Below, piece by piece: positions 1-8,906 of a DNA stretch of 64,000 bases (position 1 is the stretch's first letter; every line of letters begins with the position of its first letter). The position numbers and the translations under genes are program-made. The notes under the pieces were generated by a model. The model was given only the letters and a program-made list of their open reading frames with translations. It made no database searches and was not told where the DNA came from. Source of the DNA: Desulfatitalea tepidiphila (GTDB lineage: Bacteria; Desulfobacterota; Desulfobacteria; Desulfobacterales; Desulfosarcinaceae); contig NZ_BCAG01000005.1 in the NCBI RefSeq assembly GCF_001293685.1, forward strand, positions 248,001-312,000, written 5' to 3'.

Positions 1-538
1 CCGCAAGGTGGCCCTGGACGCGCTCAAGGCCGCCCAGCCCTTTTTGCCCGAACTCAAGGATGAGACCGTCGATCCGTCCGGATTCGATGTGTGCCGGGAT
101 CTGGTTGCAGAGAATATCGGCATCGGCCCGGAGGCCTGGCAACGCCTCTGCGGCCGCTATGGCGGAGACGCGCGCATCGTCGTTGCCGACGCCCGGCCCG
201 AAGATCTGCTCCCCATTCCCGGCACCCAAACCCTGTGGGCCGAGCTGCCGTATTGCGCGGCCCATGAGTCGGTGCAGCACCTCGACGACCTGCTGCTGCG
301 TCGCGTGCGCATCGGTTTACTGCTTCCCGAGGGCGGCAAAAACTATCTGCCGCGCATCGGCCGGCTCTGCCGGGAGCCCCTTGGATGGGGGCGGCGCCGC
401 TGGCACGGTGAAACGTTCCGTTACCAGGAGTACTGGCACCAGACCCACGGCTTTCCCTGGCTGAAGTCGCCGGAAAGCATCTTGTCGAAACGCTTCCGGC
501 AAGTGAAGCGTCGTTTCATCCGTCTCCTCTTGCGCTGA
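1..538 (+). CDS. glpD: Glycerol-3-phosphate dehydrogenase (GlpD-like), C-terminal part, cut by window edge
   Basis: The frame is open from the first bases of the window, so the start lies upstream. The visible ~178 residues match the C-terminal helical domain of FAD-dependent glycerol-3-phosphate dehydrogenases: an [22 protein letters not shown] stretch corresponds to the conserved segment before the 'LLRR.R.G' motif. The family oxidises glycerol-3-phosphate to dihydroxyacetone phosphate at the membrane and passes electrons to quinone. The FAD domain is outside the window, so the assignment rests on this domain and on the sugar/glycerol kinase gene that follows after 22 bp. The C-terminus is very basic ([15 protein letters not shown]), which would suit membrane association. 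Confidence 0.72.
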   Translation, partial: RKVALDALKAAQPFLPELKDETVDPSGFDVCRDLVAENIGIGPEAWQRLCGRYGGDARIVVADARPEDLLPIPGTQTLWAELPYCAAHESVQHLDDLLLRRVRIGLLLPEGGKNYLPRIGRLCREPLGWGRRRWHGETFRYQEYWHQTHGFPWLKSPESILSKRFRQVKRRFIRLLLR

Positions 539-560
539 ATTTGAACGAGGTGCCCACCCC

Positions 561-2144
561 ATGCCCCAGCAAGATCTGATTCTGGCCATCGACAACGGCA
601 CTCAAAGCCTCAAGGCCATGGCGTTCGATCTCGACGGCAGAATGGCTGCCAAATCCCAGGTCACGTTCCAGCCCTATGTCTCCCCCCAGCCCGGTTGGGC
701 CGAACAGTCTCCGGAACGCTTCTGGAACGCCCTGTGCGAAGCGTGCCAGAACCTCTGGAAGAGCGGCAAAGTCTCCAGGGAAGCGCTGATCGGCGTGGCC
801 CTGACGACCCAGCGCGCCACGGTGGTCAACGTGGACCGGGAGGGCCGCCCGCTGCGTCCGGCCATCATCTGGCTCGATCAGCGCAAAGCGCGAGGCCTGC
901 CCCCTTTGGGCGGCGCCTGGGGCTGGATCTTCCGCCTGGCCGGCCTGAGCGGAACGATCGACTATATCCGCTCCGAAGCCGAAGCCAACTGGCTGGCCCT
1001 GCACGACGCGGAGATGTGGCGGCGCACCCACAAATATCTGCTGCTCTCCGGTTACCTCACCTACCGGCTCACCGGCGACTTCGTCGATTCGGTGGGGTGC
1101 CAGGTAGGGTACATCCCCTTTGACTACAAGCGGCTGCGCTGGGCCCGCAAATGGGACTGGCACTGGCGCTGCCTGCCGGTCGTGGAGACCATGCTGCCGA
1201 GGCTGATCGCGCCGGCCGACCCCCTGGGCCAGATCAGCGCCCGGGCAGCCAGGGAGACCGGCCTTCCGGCGGGACTGCCGGTCATTGCGGCGGCCGCAGA
1301 CAAGGCCTGCGAGGTGATCGGATCCGGTGCCCTGGCCAGCCATATCGGCTGTCTGAGCTATGGCACCACGGCCACCGTCAATATGACCCATGCCCGCTAT
1401 GTCGAGCCCATCCGCATCCTGCCCGCCTACCCTGCGGCCGTGCCGGGTCATTACAACGTGGAGGTCGAAGTCTATCGCGGCTACTGGATGGTCGAATGGT
1501 TCAAGCAGCAGTTCGGCCACCTGGAGCAGATAGAGGCCCAGCGCCAGGGGCTCACGGCCGAGGCCCTGTTCGAACGGCTGCTCGAACAGGTACCGCCCGG
1601 CGCCATGGGTTTGATGCTGCAGCCCTACTGGACCCCGGGTCTCAGATTTCCCGGCCCCGAGGCCAAGGGGGCGGTCATCGGTTTCGGCGACGTGCACACC
1701 CGCGCCCACCTGTACCGTGCGATGCTCGAAGGATTGGCCTATGCGCTGCGCGAAGGCAAGGAGCGGCTCGAGCGGCGGACCGACACCCGCATCACCACCT
1801 TGCGCGTCTCCGGCGGCGGCTCCCAGAGCGACCAGGCCCTGCAGCTCACGGCCGACATCTTCGGCCTGCCCGCCGCCCGGCCCCATCTATACGAAACCGC
1901 CGGCCTGGGCGCGGCCATCGATGCGGCCGTGGGCCTGGGCTGTTATCCCGATTTCACCTCGGCGGTGCAGGCCATGACGCACATCGAACGGCTGTTCGAA
2001 CCCGATCCGGTGCACCAGGACCGCTACGACCGCCTCTACCGGGAGGTCTATCGGCAGATGTACAAACGACTCAAGCCGCTCTATGAAAGGATCCGGGACA
2101 TTACCGGATATCCGGGCGAAGCGCAGGCATGGCCTGGGGATTGA
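561..2144 (+). CDS. FGGY-family carbohydrate kinase, glycerol kinase-like
   Basis: A 527-residue protein starting with the FGGY phosphate-binding signature ([15 protein letters not shown], about residues 10-24). Near the C-terminus it has the second ATPase signature ([19 protein letters not shown]). Family members phosphorylate glycerol, xylulose or related polyols with ATP. The gene directly follows the GlpD-like gene, so glycerol is the most economical substrate, but the sequence is not a canonical GlpK and another polyol is possible. The start is ATG with a purine-rich stretch (aacgagg) upstream. The length is normal for the family (about 500). A long open frame antisense to this gene is a codon-usage shadow. 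Confidence 0.82.
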   Translation: MPQQDLILAIDNGTQSLKAMAFDLDGRMAAKSQVTFQPYVSPQPGWAEQSPERFWNALCEACQNLWKSGKVSREALIGVALTTQRATVVNVDREGRPLRPAIIWLDQRKARGLPPLGGAWGWIFRLAGLSGTIDYIRSEAEANWLALHDAEMWRRTHKYLLLSGYLTYRLTGDFVDSVGCQVGYIPFDYKRLRWARKWDWHWRCLPVVETMLPRLIAPADPLGQISARAARETGLPAGLPVIAAAADKACEVIGSGALASHIGCLSYGTTATVNMTHARYVEPIRILPAYPAAVPGHYNVEVEVYRGYWMVEWFKQQFGHLEQIEAQRQGLTAEALFERLLEQVPPGAMGLMLQPYWTPGLRFPGPEAKGAVIGFGDVHTRAHLYRAMLEGLAYALREGKERLERRTDTRITTLRVSGGGSQSDQALQLTADIFGLPAARPHLYETAGLGAAIDAAVGLGCYPDFTSAVQAMTHIERLFEPDPVHQDRYDRLYREVYRQMYKRLKPLYERIRDITGYPGEAQAWPGD

Positions 2145-2199
2145 ATCGCACCATGGCGATGTTTAGAGTACGTAAACATTAAAAAAGGACCATGCTGCC

Positions 2200-3699
2200 A
2201 TGAACGAACCGCTCGACAAATTTGATCTTTGCGTGATCGGGGCCGGACCGGGGGGATTCGCCGGCGCCATGCGGGCCATCGATGCCGGTCGCCAGGTGTG
2301 TCTGATCGAAGGCGATGAGATCGGCGGCACCGGGGTCAAATGGGGCGCTCTGGCCTCCAAGACCATGTGGGAGCTGGCCAAGGACTATGCCGTGGCCTCC
2401 AAGACCGATCGCGGGTATCGTTGTGCGGGTCTCAGTGTCGATTACGTGGCCGTGCGCGACACCGTCATCGAAGCGGTCAAAGAGAAGCAGTATCAACTGT
2501 TGTCCCAGATCGAAACGTTTGCCCGCGGCCATTGGCCGGGGCCCGGCAGCATCACCTATCTGCGCGGCTGGGGACGTTTCAGTGGCCCGGCGAGATTAAC
2601 GGTGGACCTGGCTGCCGGTGGAGAGCAGGAAGTCAGCGCCGACCACTTTCTGCTCTGCACCGGATCGAAACCGAGGCATTTCGGCCACATCACGGTGGAT
2701 CAGCAGCGCATCTTCGATTCGGACGGCATCCTGCAGTTGAAGCAATTTCCCAAACGCCTGATGATTGTCGGCGCCGGCGTCACGGGCTGCGAATACGCCA
2801 CCATTTTCTCCAATTTCGGCCAGACCCGGGTCTTTCTGGTGGATCACCAGGAGCGGGTCATTCCCTACGAGGACGAAGATGTCAGCGACTTTGTCAGCGC
2901 CAACCTGGAACGCCATGGCGTCAAGATTTTTCATTCGACCCGGCTGCGGGACATCCTGGCCAAACCCGAACATCTCGAAGTGGTGCTCGACTTCGACGAC
3001 GGCCACGCCACGGTGGTGGAGGTGGACGCCGTGCTCATCTCCATCGGCCGCACCCCCAACATCGAACGGCTCAACCTGGCGGCCGCGGGCGTGACGCCCG
3101 ACAGGGCCGGCTACCTGGACACCGATCCGGACGGCCGTGTGACCGGCCATATTTATGCGGCCGGAGACGTCACCCATCGTCCGGCCCTGGTCAATATGGC
3201 GATCATGGAGAGCCGGCATGCGGTCAAGCACATGTTCGACCTGCCGACCCAGCCGCTGACCTTTCCCAACATGTCCACGGTGATGTTTTTCTATCCGGCG
3301 GTCGCCGCGGTGGGGCTGAACGAAAAGGCGTGTCGCAGGAAAAAGATGCCTTACCGTGTGGCCACCTATGCCAACGCCCTGCTGCCCAGGGCCATCGCCA
3401 TGCGCGCTACCAGTGGATTCGTCAAAATCATCGTCAGCGACGACGATCATCAGAAAATCCTGGGGATGCGCGCGGCCGGACCCCAGGTGTCGAGCACGAT
3501 CATGTCCATCGCGCTACTCATCGATCAGGACAAAAATGCCATGGAGGTGCTGGGCGCCATGTTTCCCCACCCCACCATGTCCGAGGTCATACAGGAGTGC
3601 CTGCGCCTGCTGGCCGGCAAATCGATCTACAAGCCCGAGGCGTTTCCCGAGTTGCTGAAGATCCGGCGCTGGCGGCCGGAGACAGGATATATTCCATAG
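2200..3699 (+). CDS. Pyridine nucleotide-disulfide oxidoreductase family flavoprotein without redox cysteines (SthA-like)
   Basis: A 499-residue flavoprotein with an N-terminal FAD dinucleotide fold (VIGAGPGG, residues 12-19), a central NAD(P) fold (IVGAGVTGCEYA), the second FAD motif (YAAGDVT) and a C-terminal dimerisation domain with HPTMSE. Active members have two cysteines in GGTCxxxGCxPSK. Here the segment reads GGTGVKWGALASK, so both cysteines are replaced (Gly45, Ala50). The xxWG pattern resembles the soluble transhydrogenase SthA, which lacks the second cysteine. A disulfide-independent role such as NAD(P)H transhydrogenation or quinone reduction is inferred. It follows the polyol kinase by 55 bp and probably belongs to the same unit. 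ATG with upstream aaaaagga. Confidence 0.8.
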   Translation: MNEPLDKFDLCVIGAGPGGFAGAMRAIDAGRQVCLIEGDEIGGTGVKWGALASKTMWELAKDYAVASKTDRGYRCAGLSVDYVAVRDTVIEAVKEKQYQLLSQIETFARGHWPGPGSITYLRGWGRFSGPARLTVDLAAGGEQEVSADHFLLCTGSKPRHFGHITVDQQRIFDSDGILQLKQFPKRLMIVGAGVTGCEYATIFSNFGQTRVFLVDHQERVIPYEDEDVSDFVSANLERHGVKIFHSTRLRDILAKPEHLEVVLDFDDGHATVVEVDAVLISIGRTPNIERLNLAAAGVTPDRAGYLDTDPDGRVTGHIYAAGDVTHRPALVNMAIMESRHAVKHMFDLPTQPLTFPNMSTVMFFYPAVAAVGLNEKACRRKKMPYRVATYANALLPRAIAMRATSGFVKIIVSDDDHQKILGMRAAGPQVSSTIMSIALLIDQDKNAMEVLGAMFPHPTMSEVIQECLRLLAGKSIYKPEAFPELLKIRRWRPETGYIP

Positions 3700-3756
3700 A
3701 AGGTATCGGCAGATCGTGCCGGGAGGTGTTGATCCGCAAGGCCCGACCGGTAGGGG

Positions 3757-4033
3757 TTACCGATCGACACGCGCCTTCAAATCGGAGCCGGCTTTGAAAA
3801 AAGGCAGTCTTTTGGGCTTGACCTTGACCAGATCGCCGGATTTGGGATTGCGGCCGTCATAGCCATCGTAGGTCTTGACTTTGAAGGTGCACAACCCCCG
3901 GATCTCCACCCGTTCTCCCTTGCCGAGGGCATCGCAAATCTCGTTGAAAAAAAGATCGACAACTTTTTTTGGCTTCGCTTTTGGACAGGTTCTGCTGCTC
4001 TCCCAATGCCGTGATCAATTCAAGCTTGTTCAT
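3757..4033 (-). pseudogene. HU/IHF-family DNA-binding protein gene, frameshifted at a 7-base A run
   Basis: Read on the minus strand from ATG 4033, the protein starts MNKLELITALGEQQNLSKSE, a typical HU/IHF N-terminus. At the run of seven T on the plus strand (3964-3970; A on the coding strand) the frame changes. Removing one base gives a continuous 91-residue protein with the family signature FKVKTYDGYDGRNPKSG and a C-terminus KPKRLPFFKAGSDLKARV ending at TAA 3757. Family length is about 90, so a single extra A explains everything. As read, translation continues in a wrong frame. It may be a sequencing error, a genuine pseudogene, or a gene expressed by slippage on the A run. HU/IHF proteins bend DNA and assist sigma54 promoters. 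Confidence 0.85.
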
Positions 4034-4536
4034 AAGTCTCCCCGGTATACGATCTTAAAGAATATGGCCTTGGTCTGATCGGTCATGGTTCAACCCGCAG
4101 GCAAACGATCCAGCGACCAAGGCGCTTGCTTACCGGCAGGTCAACGTGATTGTCGATGTCTTCTTAAGGGCAGCCGGGCTGGCGACAAGAAGAAACAGTC
4201 GCCATATTACCGACCTGAAACCGGCAGGTCAACGCCGTTTTTTGAATGTGCAAATTTTTCAGCTTTATGAACGAAGCCGTCGGCTTGGATCACACGTCGT
4301 TCGAACCGGTGGGGCCGATCTCCGACCCTCCGGCCCCACGCCATCGCAACATGTTGTATTGATAATCAACCCACAATAAACGCCGCCCGATCCGCAGATA
4401 TCCGCTCAGAAGGCTTGACCCAGGTAATGCATTGGTTTAGTTTGTCATTCGACCGCTATGGTGGGTCGTCCGTTCCACCAACACGCCACACGTGGCAGCA
4501 CATCACACGAGGTCCTGCATCACACGAGGATAGCCC
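4034..4536. other. Intergenic region between HU/IHF-like and VWA-FHA genes
   Basis: About 500 bases with no convincing gene. It must hold the promoters of the divergent neighbours. A 15-base direct repeat (ACCGGCAGGTCAACG) occurs at 4132-4146 and 4220-4234. A strong 9-bp hairpin (GTGGGGCCG / CGGCCCCAC) spans 4309-4339 but lacks a T tract, so I do not call it a terminator. Short open frames here (about 60-77 codons) have no start context or family resemblance. Confidence 0.5.
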
Positions 4537-4569
4537 ATGAACATCGGATTCAATTTACGGAGATTCACG

Positions 4570-6396
4570 ATGAGGCGCATTGCCCGTCTTTCCATCGGCA
4601 TCGCCCTGCTCTGTTCCAGCGCGGGTCTCGCCTGGATTGCTGAGGTTTCTGCCGATGTCGGCACCGGCATCGATCTGATGTTCGTCATCGACAACTCGGG
4701 CAGCATGCGAAAAAACGACCCCGATTTCAACACGCCCCGGGTGGTCAGCACCTTTTTACGTCGCCTGCCGAAAGAAGCCCAGGTGGGCATGGTGTCGTTC
4801 GATCGATCGGCACGTCTGCTCGAGTCGCTCACGCCGCTGGACGACGATTCGGCGGAACAACGCTTTCTCAGAAGCCTCGAAAAAATCGACTATAAAGGAC
4901 AGTGGACCAACAGCGCCGCCGGTTTCGAACGTGCCTTGTACGAATTGAAGGTCAAGGGACGCCCGGATGCCCGGAAGGGGATCATTTTTATCACCGACGG
5001 CATCACGGACACCGGCGATCCGCACAAGGACCAGGAATTGAATCAGTGGCTGCGCCAGGATTTCACGGCCGAAAGCCGGGCTCTGGGGGTTCGCATTTTC
5101 GGGATCGCCTTTACCGAGGAGGCCGATTTCGTCCTCATCCAAGCCCTGGCTTCACGAACGGAGGGGGAGTATTACCGCACCTATGATGCGTCCGAGATTC
5201 TGATCGTCCTCGACGACATCCTGACCCGCTTTCAGCCCCCGACCGCCGACACACTGCCGCCCAAGGCGCCCCAACCACTGGCCACCCTGCCCGAACCCCA
5301 GGTGCAGCCGGTTGCCCAACCCCTGTCCGCCGCTGCGGAAGCCAACGGCGACGCCAAATCGATTATCAGCCTATTCAACCTGGTGTTGGCGCTGCTCACC
5401 ACGGTGGTGGCCGCCGGAATCGTCTTTCTCTTCGTGAAACAATACCGCTCCAAGCGGAAACCGGTTCGCCCAACGACCGACCCGCGCAAGCAACCCGAAG
5501 CCTATCTCGACGATGTGGATCGCGTCACCGGGAAAGAAGCGGGTCGGATCGCCATCACCAAGGCGCACACCACCATCGGCAGGGATCCACGCAACGATAT
5601 CACCATCGCTAAAGCCACGGTCTCGAGCTTTCATGCGACCATCGAGTACAGAGGCCTCGCCTTCTATATCGAGGACCAGCGCAGCACCAACGGTACGCGG
5701 GTCAACGACCAGGTGTTGCGCGCCAACACGCCCATGCGGCTGAAGAGCGGCGATCGCATCTCTTTTGCCACCTTTCACTTCAAGTTCACGATACCCGAAC
5801 AGATGCCCTTCGGAGAGACCGTGATGGTTTCGATGACCGCACTGGAAGGCCCGGAGTCGGGCTCGACCGTCATTATCGACCTCAACGATCAGGACAGCGC
5901 CCAGGGTTTGATCAGCTGCATGCAGAACCACCTGTTGCAGCTGTACTCCATGGGGCCCAAGTACAAGCAGTTTGCCACCAGCTATTTTCCTTACGATACC
6001 ATCGATGCCATCGCCTGCAAGGCCCACGCAAACCTGAAGAAAACCCAGTCCGACGGCCGGCAATATTGCGACGCGATCATCGAGAAAGAGACCTTCTATT
6101 TAATCTGCACCCTGCCGGTGCCGATCAGCAGCGCCGCGGAATGGTACCACGCGAACCACCAGGGTTTTACCAAGTTCGTCATGCAGTGGATCCGGTCGCC
6201 CCAGTACGAAACGGTCAAGTGCCGCAGGCTGTGCGTCTTCACCTTCGGCCAGGATCCGGCCACCTGGGTCAGCCTGACCATCGTACCCACGCACCCGGAA
6301 CCCGATCCCGTGGAGATCATATCCGTCGATTTCCTCACCGAATCGGAAAAGGCCATGCTGGCCCTGGACTTCGACCACCACGGCCGGGTGATGTAA
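4570..6396 (+). CDS. VWA domain - transmembrane - FHA domain membrane protein
   Basis: A 608-residue protein from ATG 4570, which has a Shine-Dalgarno (acggag) at good spacing and directly opens a signal peptide. An in-frame ATG at 4537 is an alternative. After the signal peptide comes a von Willebrand A domain with an intact MIDAS (DNSGS, residues 41-45; TDG near 155), so it probably faces the periplasm. One membrane helix lies at about 263-290, then a cytoplasmic FHA domain with GRDPRND, SSFHA and STNGTRVN, the phosphothreonine-binding signature. The final ~190 residues match nothing I recognise. This architecture suggests a sensor or scaffold linking a metal-dependent outer contact to Ser/Thr phosphorylation inside. 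No kinase gene is adjacent. Confidence 0.85.
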   Translation: MRRIARLSIGIALLCSSAGLAWIAEVSADVGTGIDLMFVIDNSGSMRKNDPDFNTPRVVSTFLRRLPKEAQVGMVSFDRSARLLESLTPLDDDSAEQRFLRSLEKIDYKGQWTNSAAGFERALYELKVKGRPDARKGIIFITDGITDTGDPHKDQELNQWLRQDFTAESRALGVRIFGIAFTEEADFVLIQALASRTEGEYYRTYDASEILIVLDDILTRFQPPTADTLPPKAPQPLATLPEPQVQPVAQPLSAAAEANGDAKSIISLFNLVLALLTTVVAAGIVFLFVKQYRSKRKPVRPTTDPRKQPEAYLDDVDRVTGKEAGRIAITKAHTTIGRDPRNDITIAKATVSSFHATIEYRGLAFYIEDQRSTNGTRVNDQVLRANTPMRLKSGDRISFATFHFKFTIPEQMPFGETVMVSMTALEGPESGSTVIIDLNDQDSAQGLISCMQNHLLQLYSMGPKYKQFATSYFPYDTIDAIACKAHANLKKTQSDGRQYCDAIIEKETFYLICTLPVPISSAAEWYHANHQGFTKFVMQWIRSPQYETVKCRRLCVFTFGQDPATWVSLTIVPTHPEPDPVEIISVDFLTESEKAMLALDFDHHGRVM

Positions 6397-6549
6397 AGCG
6401 CAGGTACAGTGACCTGTGCGCCAAACTTCGAGAGCCGCTTCATCGCAATGCGCCGGGCGCGGCCATTTTCCGCGGCCCACTAAAGAAAATAGTCCACCTG
6501 CCGATAATAAAAAAAATCCTCTGCTTTCCAGGAACGGGTTCGACGGCAT

Positions 6550-7269
6550 ATGAGCGATGTGGGCAAAATCGAAGGAGACAGGCTGGTTGAGCTGTTTCAG
6601 CACCTGATCGAAAAACGGGTCATCATATCCATGCATATGGTGGGCACGGACCTGGACCGCCTCACCTGCGTCACTGCCCTGAAAAAATCACCCGAAGGCG
6701 ATGTCCTGGACATCGACCTGCCCAACGATTTCAAATCATCTGTGAAACCAAACGGCCCGCTGAAATTGAAATTCAACTTCAACGGGCCGGACCACCTGGA
6801 GTATCTTTTTATCACCACCGGCGGCCAGATCGGCCGCCGGGAAATCACCGTTCCCCTCCCCCCCTACGTGGAGCGCATCCAACGCCGAAAAAACTTCCGC
6901 ATGGAGACGCCCCTGGGAACCAAGATGTTTCTCAAATCGGGCAGAGTTCAGGCCGTTTTCAGCCTGATCAACATCAGCCTGGGCGGTGCATACGGCACCC
7001 TGCTCAAGCACAATGCCAAGCACACGGACGGCATGATCTTGGAAATTGGCGAGGCCGTCGACAACCTCGGCATTTTCGTACCGGCCGGCAAGGACTGGGA
7101 AGAGCTGATCATCATCATCAAGCAGGCCGAGGTCCGCCGCATCGACCACGACCGCCAACATAGAAAATACAAATACGCCTTTGAATTCATGGACCTGGCG
7201 GCCAGTGAAAAGAGAAAACTGACCCAATCCATCTACCAGTTCCAACGGCAGTTCCTGCAGCGGCGATAA
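6550..7269 (+). CDS. PilZ-domain protein (YcgR-like, c-di-GMP effector)
   Basis: A 239-residue soluble protein. The N-terminal ~105 residues fit the YcgR-type N-domain. The C-terminal part has both halves of the c-di-GMP-binding PilZ signature: QRRKNFR (about residues 110-116) and NISLGG (about 141-146). YcgR proteins brake flagellar rotation or control surface behaviour when c-di-GMP rises. No flagellar or diguanylate cyclase genes are nearby, so the target is unknown. It lies 153 bp after the VWA-FHA gene in the same direction and may be co-transcribed. An extended palindrome follows its stop. Confidence 0.82.
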   Translation: MSDVGKIEGDRLVELFQHLIEKRVIISMHMVGTDLDRLTCVTALKKSPEGDVLDIDLPNDFKSSVKPNGPLKLKFNFNGPDHLEYLFITTGGQIGRREITVPLPPYVERIQRRKNFRMETPLGTKMFLKSGRVQAVFSLINISLGGAYGTLLKHNAKHTDGMILEIGEAVDNLGIFVPAGKDWEELIIIIKQAEVRRIDHDRQHRKYKYAFEFMDLAASEKRKLTQSIYQFQRQFLQRR

Positions 7270-7293
7270 TCCCACCCCGACAACGGCCTACTG

Positions 7294-7435
7294 AGTGCCC
7301 ATCCACGAATAGAATAATTTGGTCCAGATCAAGGCGCATGAAAAATTTAACCGCAGCCATATGGTTTATATTCCGAGGATTAAATTTTCGCGCAACGCCG
7401 ATATCGGGCAAATTGGCCATTCGTGGATGGGCACT
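7294..7435. repeat. 142-bp imperfect palindrome between convergent genes
   Basis: The outer 17 bases are a perfect inverted repeat (AGTGCCCATCCACGAAT at 7294-7310 and its complement at 7419-7435). The interior is also largely self-complementary: AATTTG, a GAAAATTTAA block and a CCGCAGCCATATGG...CCGAGG core recur inverted around a centre near 7365. It fills the gap between the convergent PilZ and quinone oxidoreductase genes and touches the latter's stop codon. It could act as a bidirectional transcription stop or be a MITE-like element. No target-site duplication is evident. Confidence 0.75.
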
Positions 7436-8423
7436 ACTGAGCGGCGACCTGCAGCACCAGCTTGCCGAAATGGCCCGAGGCCTCCATCTCCGCGTGGGCT
7501 CGGCCGGCCTCGGCCAAAGGCCTTACCGCGTGGATGAGGGGCGCGATGCGGCGGCTCTGGATGTGGGGCAGCACCTGCTGCACGAATGTTGCGGTGATGT
7601 CCGCCTTTTGCGCCACCGGCAGGGCACGCAGGACCGATCCGATGATCCGCTGCCGCTTGACCATCATCAGCCCCAGGTTTAGGGTGCCGGAGGCGCCGCC
7701 CATGAGCCCGATCACCACCAGGCGGCCGCCGATAGCCAGGGCGGCCTGGTTCTGGGCCAGGTAGGCCGCGCCGATGTGGTCCAGGATCACGTCCGCGCCG
7801 GCGCTCTCTGTGAAGCGGCGCACCTCGCCGGCGAAATCCTGCTGCCGGTAGTCGATGACCCGATCCGCCCCCAGCTCACGCACCCGATCCACCTTGCCGG
7901 AGGAGGCCGTGACGATGATCCGGCATCGGTCGAGCAACGCACGGCAAAGCTGGATGCCGGCCGTATTGACGCCCCCGCCGCCGCCGTGCAGCAGAACCGT
8001 CTCTCCCTCGCCGAGACCACCGATGAGAAAAAGGTTCAGAAAGGCAGTGATGTAGACCTCTGGAATCGCCGCAGCCTCCTCGAAGGTGATCGTCTCCGGA
8101 ATGGCCATCAGGTGCCCGGCATAGGCCAGAGCATATTCGGCATAACCGCCGCCGGCCACCAGCCCCATGACCCGATCGCCCGGTTGCCAGTCGGTCACGC
8201 CGTCGCCCAAGGCATCGACCACCCCGGCCACCTCCAGGCCGAGCACGTCCGATTCGCCGGGCGGCGGTGGATAGTTCCCCTTGCGCTGGACCGTATCGGC
8301 CCGGTTGACCGATGTGGCCATGACCCGCACGCGCACTTGTCCGCTGCCCGGTTCCGGGATGGGCAGTTCGCCGATACCCATGACCTCGGGCCCGCCGAAG
8401 CCGTTCAGTATAATTGCCTTCAT
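7434..8423 (-). CDS. NAD(P)H:quinone oxidoreductase, zinc-type MDR family (PIG3-like)
   Basis: A 329-residue medium-chain reductase/dehydrogenase from ATG 8423, preceded by a strong Shine-Dalgarno (gaggagg, 6-nt spacing). An upstream in-frame TTG lies inside that site and is not the start. It has the N-terminal GroES-like domain (MKAIILNGFGGPEVM, SVNRADTVQRKGNYPPP) and the NADP-binding fold with a glycine-rich LLHGGGGGVNTAGIQL segment. No structural zinc cysteines are visible, as expected for QOR/PIG3 proteins, which reduce quinones with NADPH. It is monocistronic, with a repeat element on each side. Confidence 0.85.
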   Translation of the reverse strand: MKAIILNGFGGPEVMGIGELPIPEPGSGQVRVRVMATSVNRADTVQRKGNYPPPPGESDVLGLEVAGVVDALGDGVTDWQPGDRVMGLVAGGGYAEYALAYAGHLMAIPETITFEEAAAIPEVYITAFLNLFLIGGLGEGETVLLHGGGGGVNTAGIQLCRALLDRCRIIVTASSGKVDRVRELGADRVIDYRQQDFAGEVRRFTESAGADVILDHIGAAYLAQNQAALAIGGRLVVIGLMGGASGTLNLGLMMVKRQRIIGSVLRALPVAQKADITATFVQQVLPHIQSRRIAPLIHAVRPLAEAGRAHAEMEASGHFGKLVLQVAAQ

Positions 8424-8481
8424 GTTCCGCCTCCTCAAACGCTTGAACCTCTGTTCGATGTTTTCGCCCAGCCGCCAGCAA

Positions 8482-8759
8482 TTCTAATTGAATCTGATTC
8501 ACCTTGAAGGGCGCACCTTCCAAAAGATTTTTGATAAAAAAATTCGCATCGCAACGGACATGGCAGGCGTGGGTGGGGCAGGCGGCCAGGGCCACGTGAG
8601 CCTGCGGTCATAGAGCCAGTTGAATGCAAACGGCGGACAAGCGGCCCACACTTTTGAACGCAGCGAGTTTCCGGGCCGCCCGCCGTGGATTTTACTGGCT
8701 CTTGACCGCTTGGCGTGTGGCATCAGCCGCCTGTTCCACACACGCCGGGTATAATGAAT
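8482..8759 (-). repeat. ~280-bp intergenic repeat element, copy A
   Basis: This segment is closely similar, in inverted orientation, to 14421-14797. Shared blocks run from TTCTAATTGAAT at 8482 through CCAGGGCCACGTGAGCCTGCGG and CTTGACCGCTTGGCGTGT to about 8759. The core is a long hairpin bounded by GAGCCAGT (8613-8620) and ACTGGCTC (8694-8701), with a GGCGG(A/G)C-GCGGCCCA stem. It carries no convincing gene. Two copies in one window argue for a dispersed non-coding mobile or structural element. It occupies most of the gap between the quinone oxidoreductase and SMP-30 genes. Confidence 0.85.
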
Positions 8760-8906
8760 AGCGCATCGATGATTTCGACCCGCGGCTTCGAGTCTTTCTT
8801 ATTGTTTGATAACAGGGTATTACTTGACGATTTGAAGGCCACGCATTACTCTGTCGCTCAAAGCCATCCGCTTCTTGCTCGTTAGATTCTAAAACCATAC
8901 CATGTG

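Noticed and set aside
516-1886. A 456-codon open frame antisense to the FGGY kinase gene
   Set aside because: It is the complementary-strand shadow of a high-GC gene: composition is Gly/Gln/His/Arg rich, no family is recognisable, and the sense frame has clear motifs.
4309-4339. A 9-bp GC-rich hairpin considered as a terminator
   Set aside because: It has no T tract on either strand and lies between divergent genes, where a terminator is not expected.
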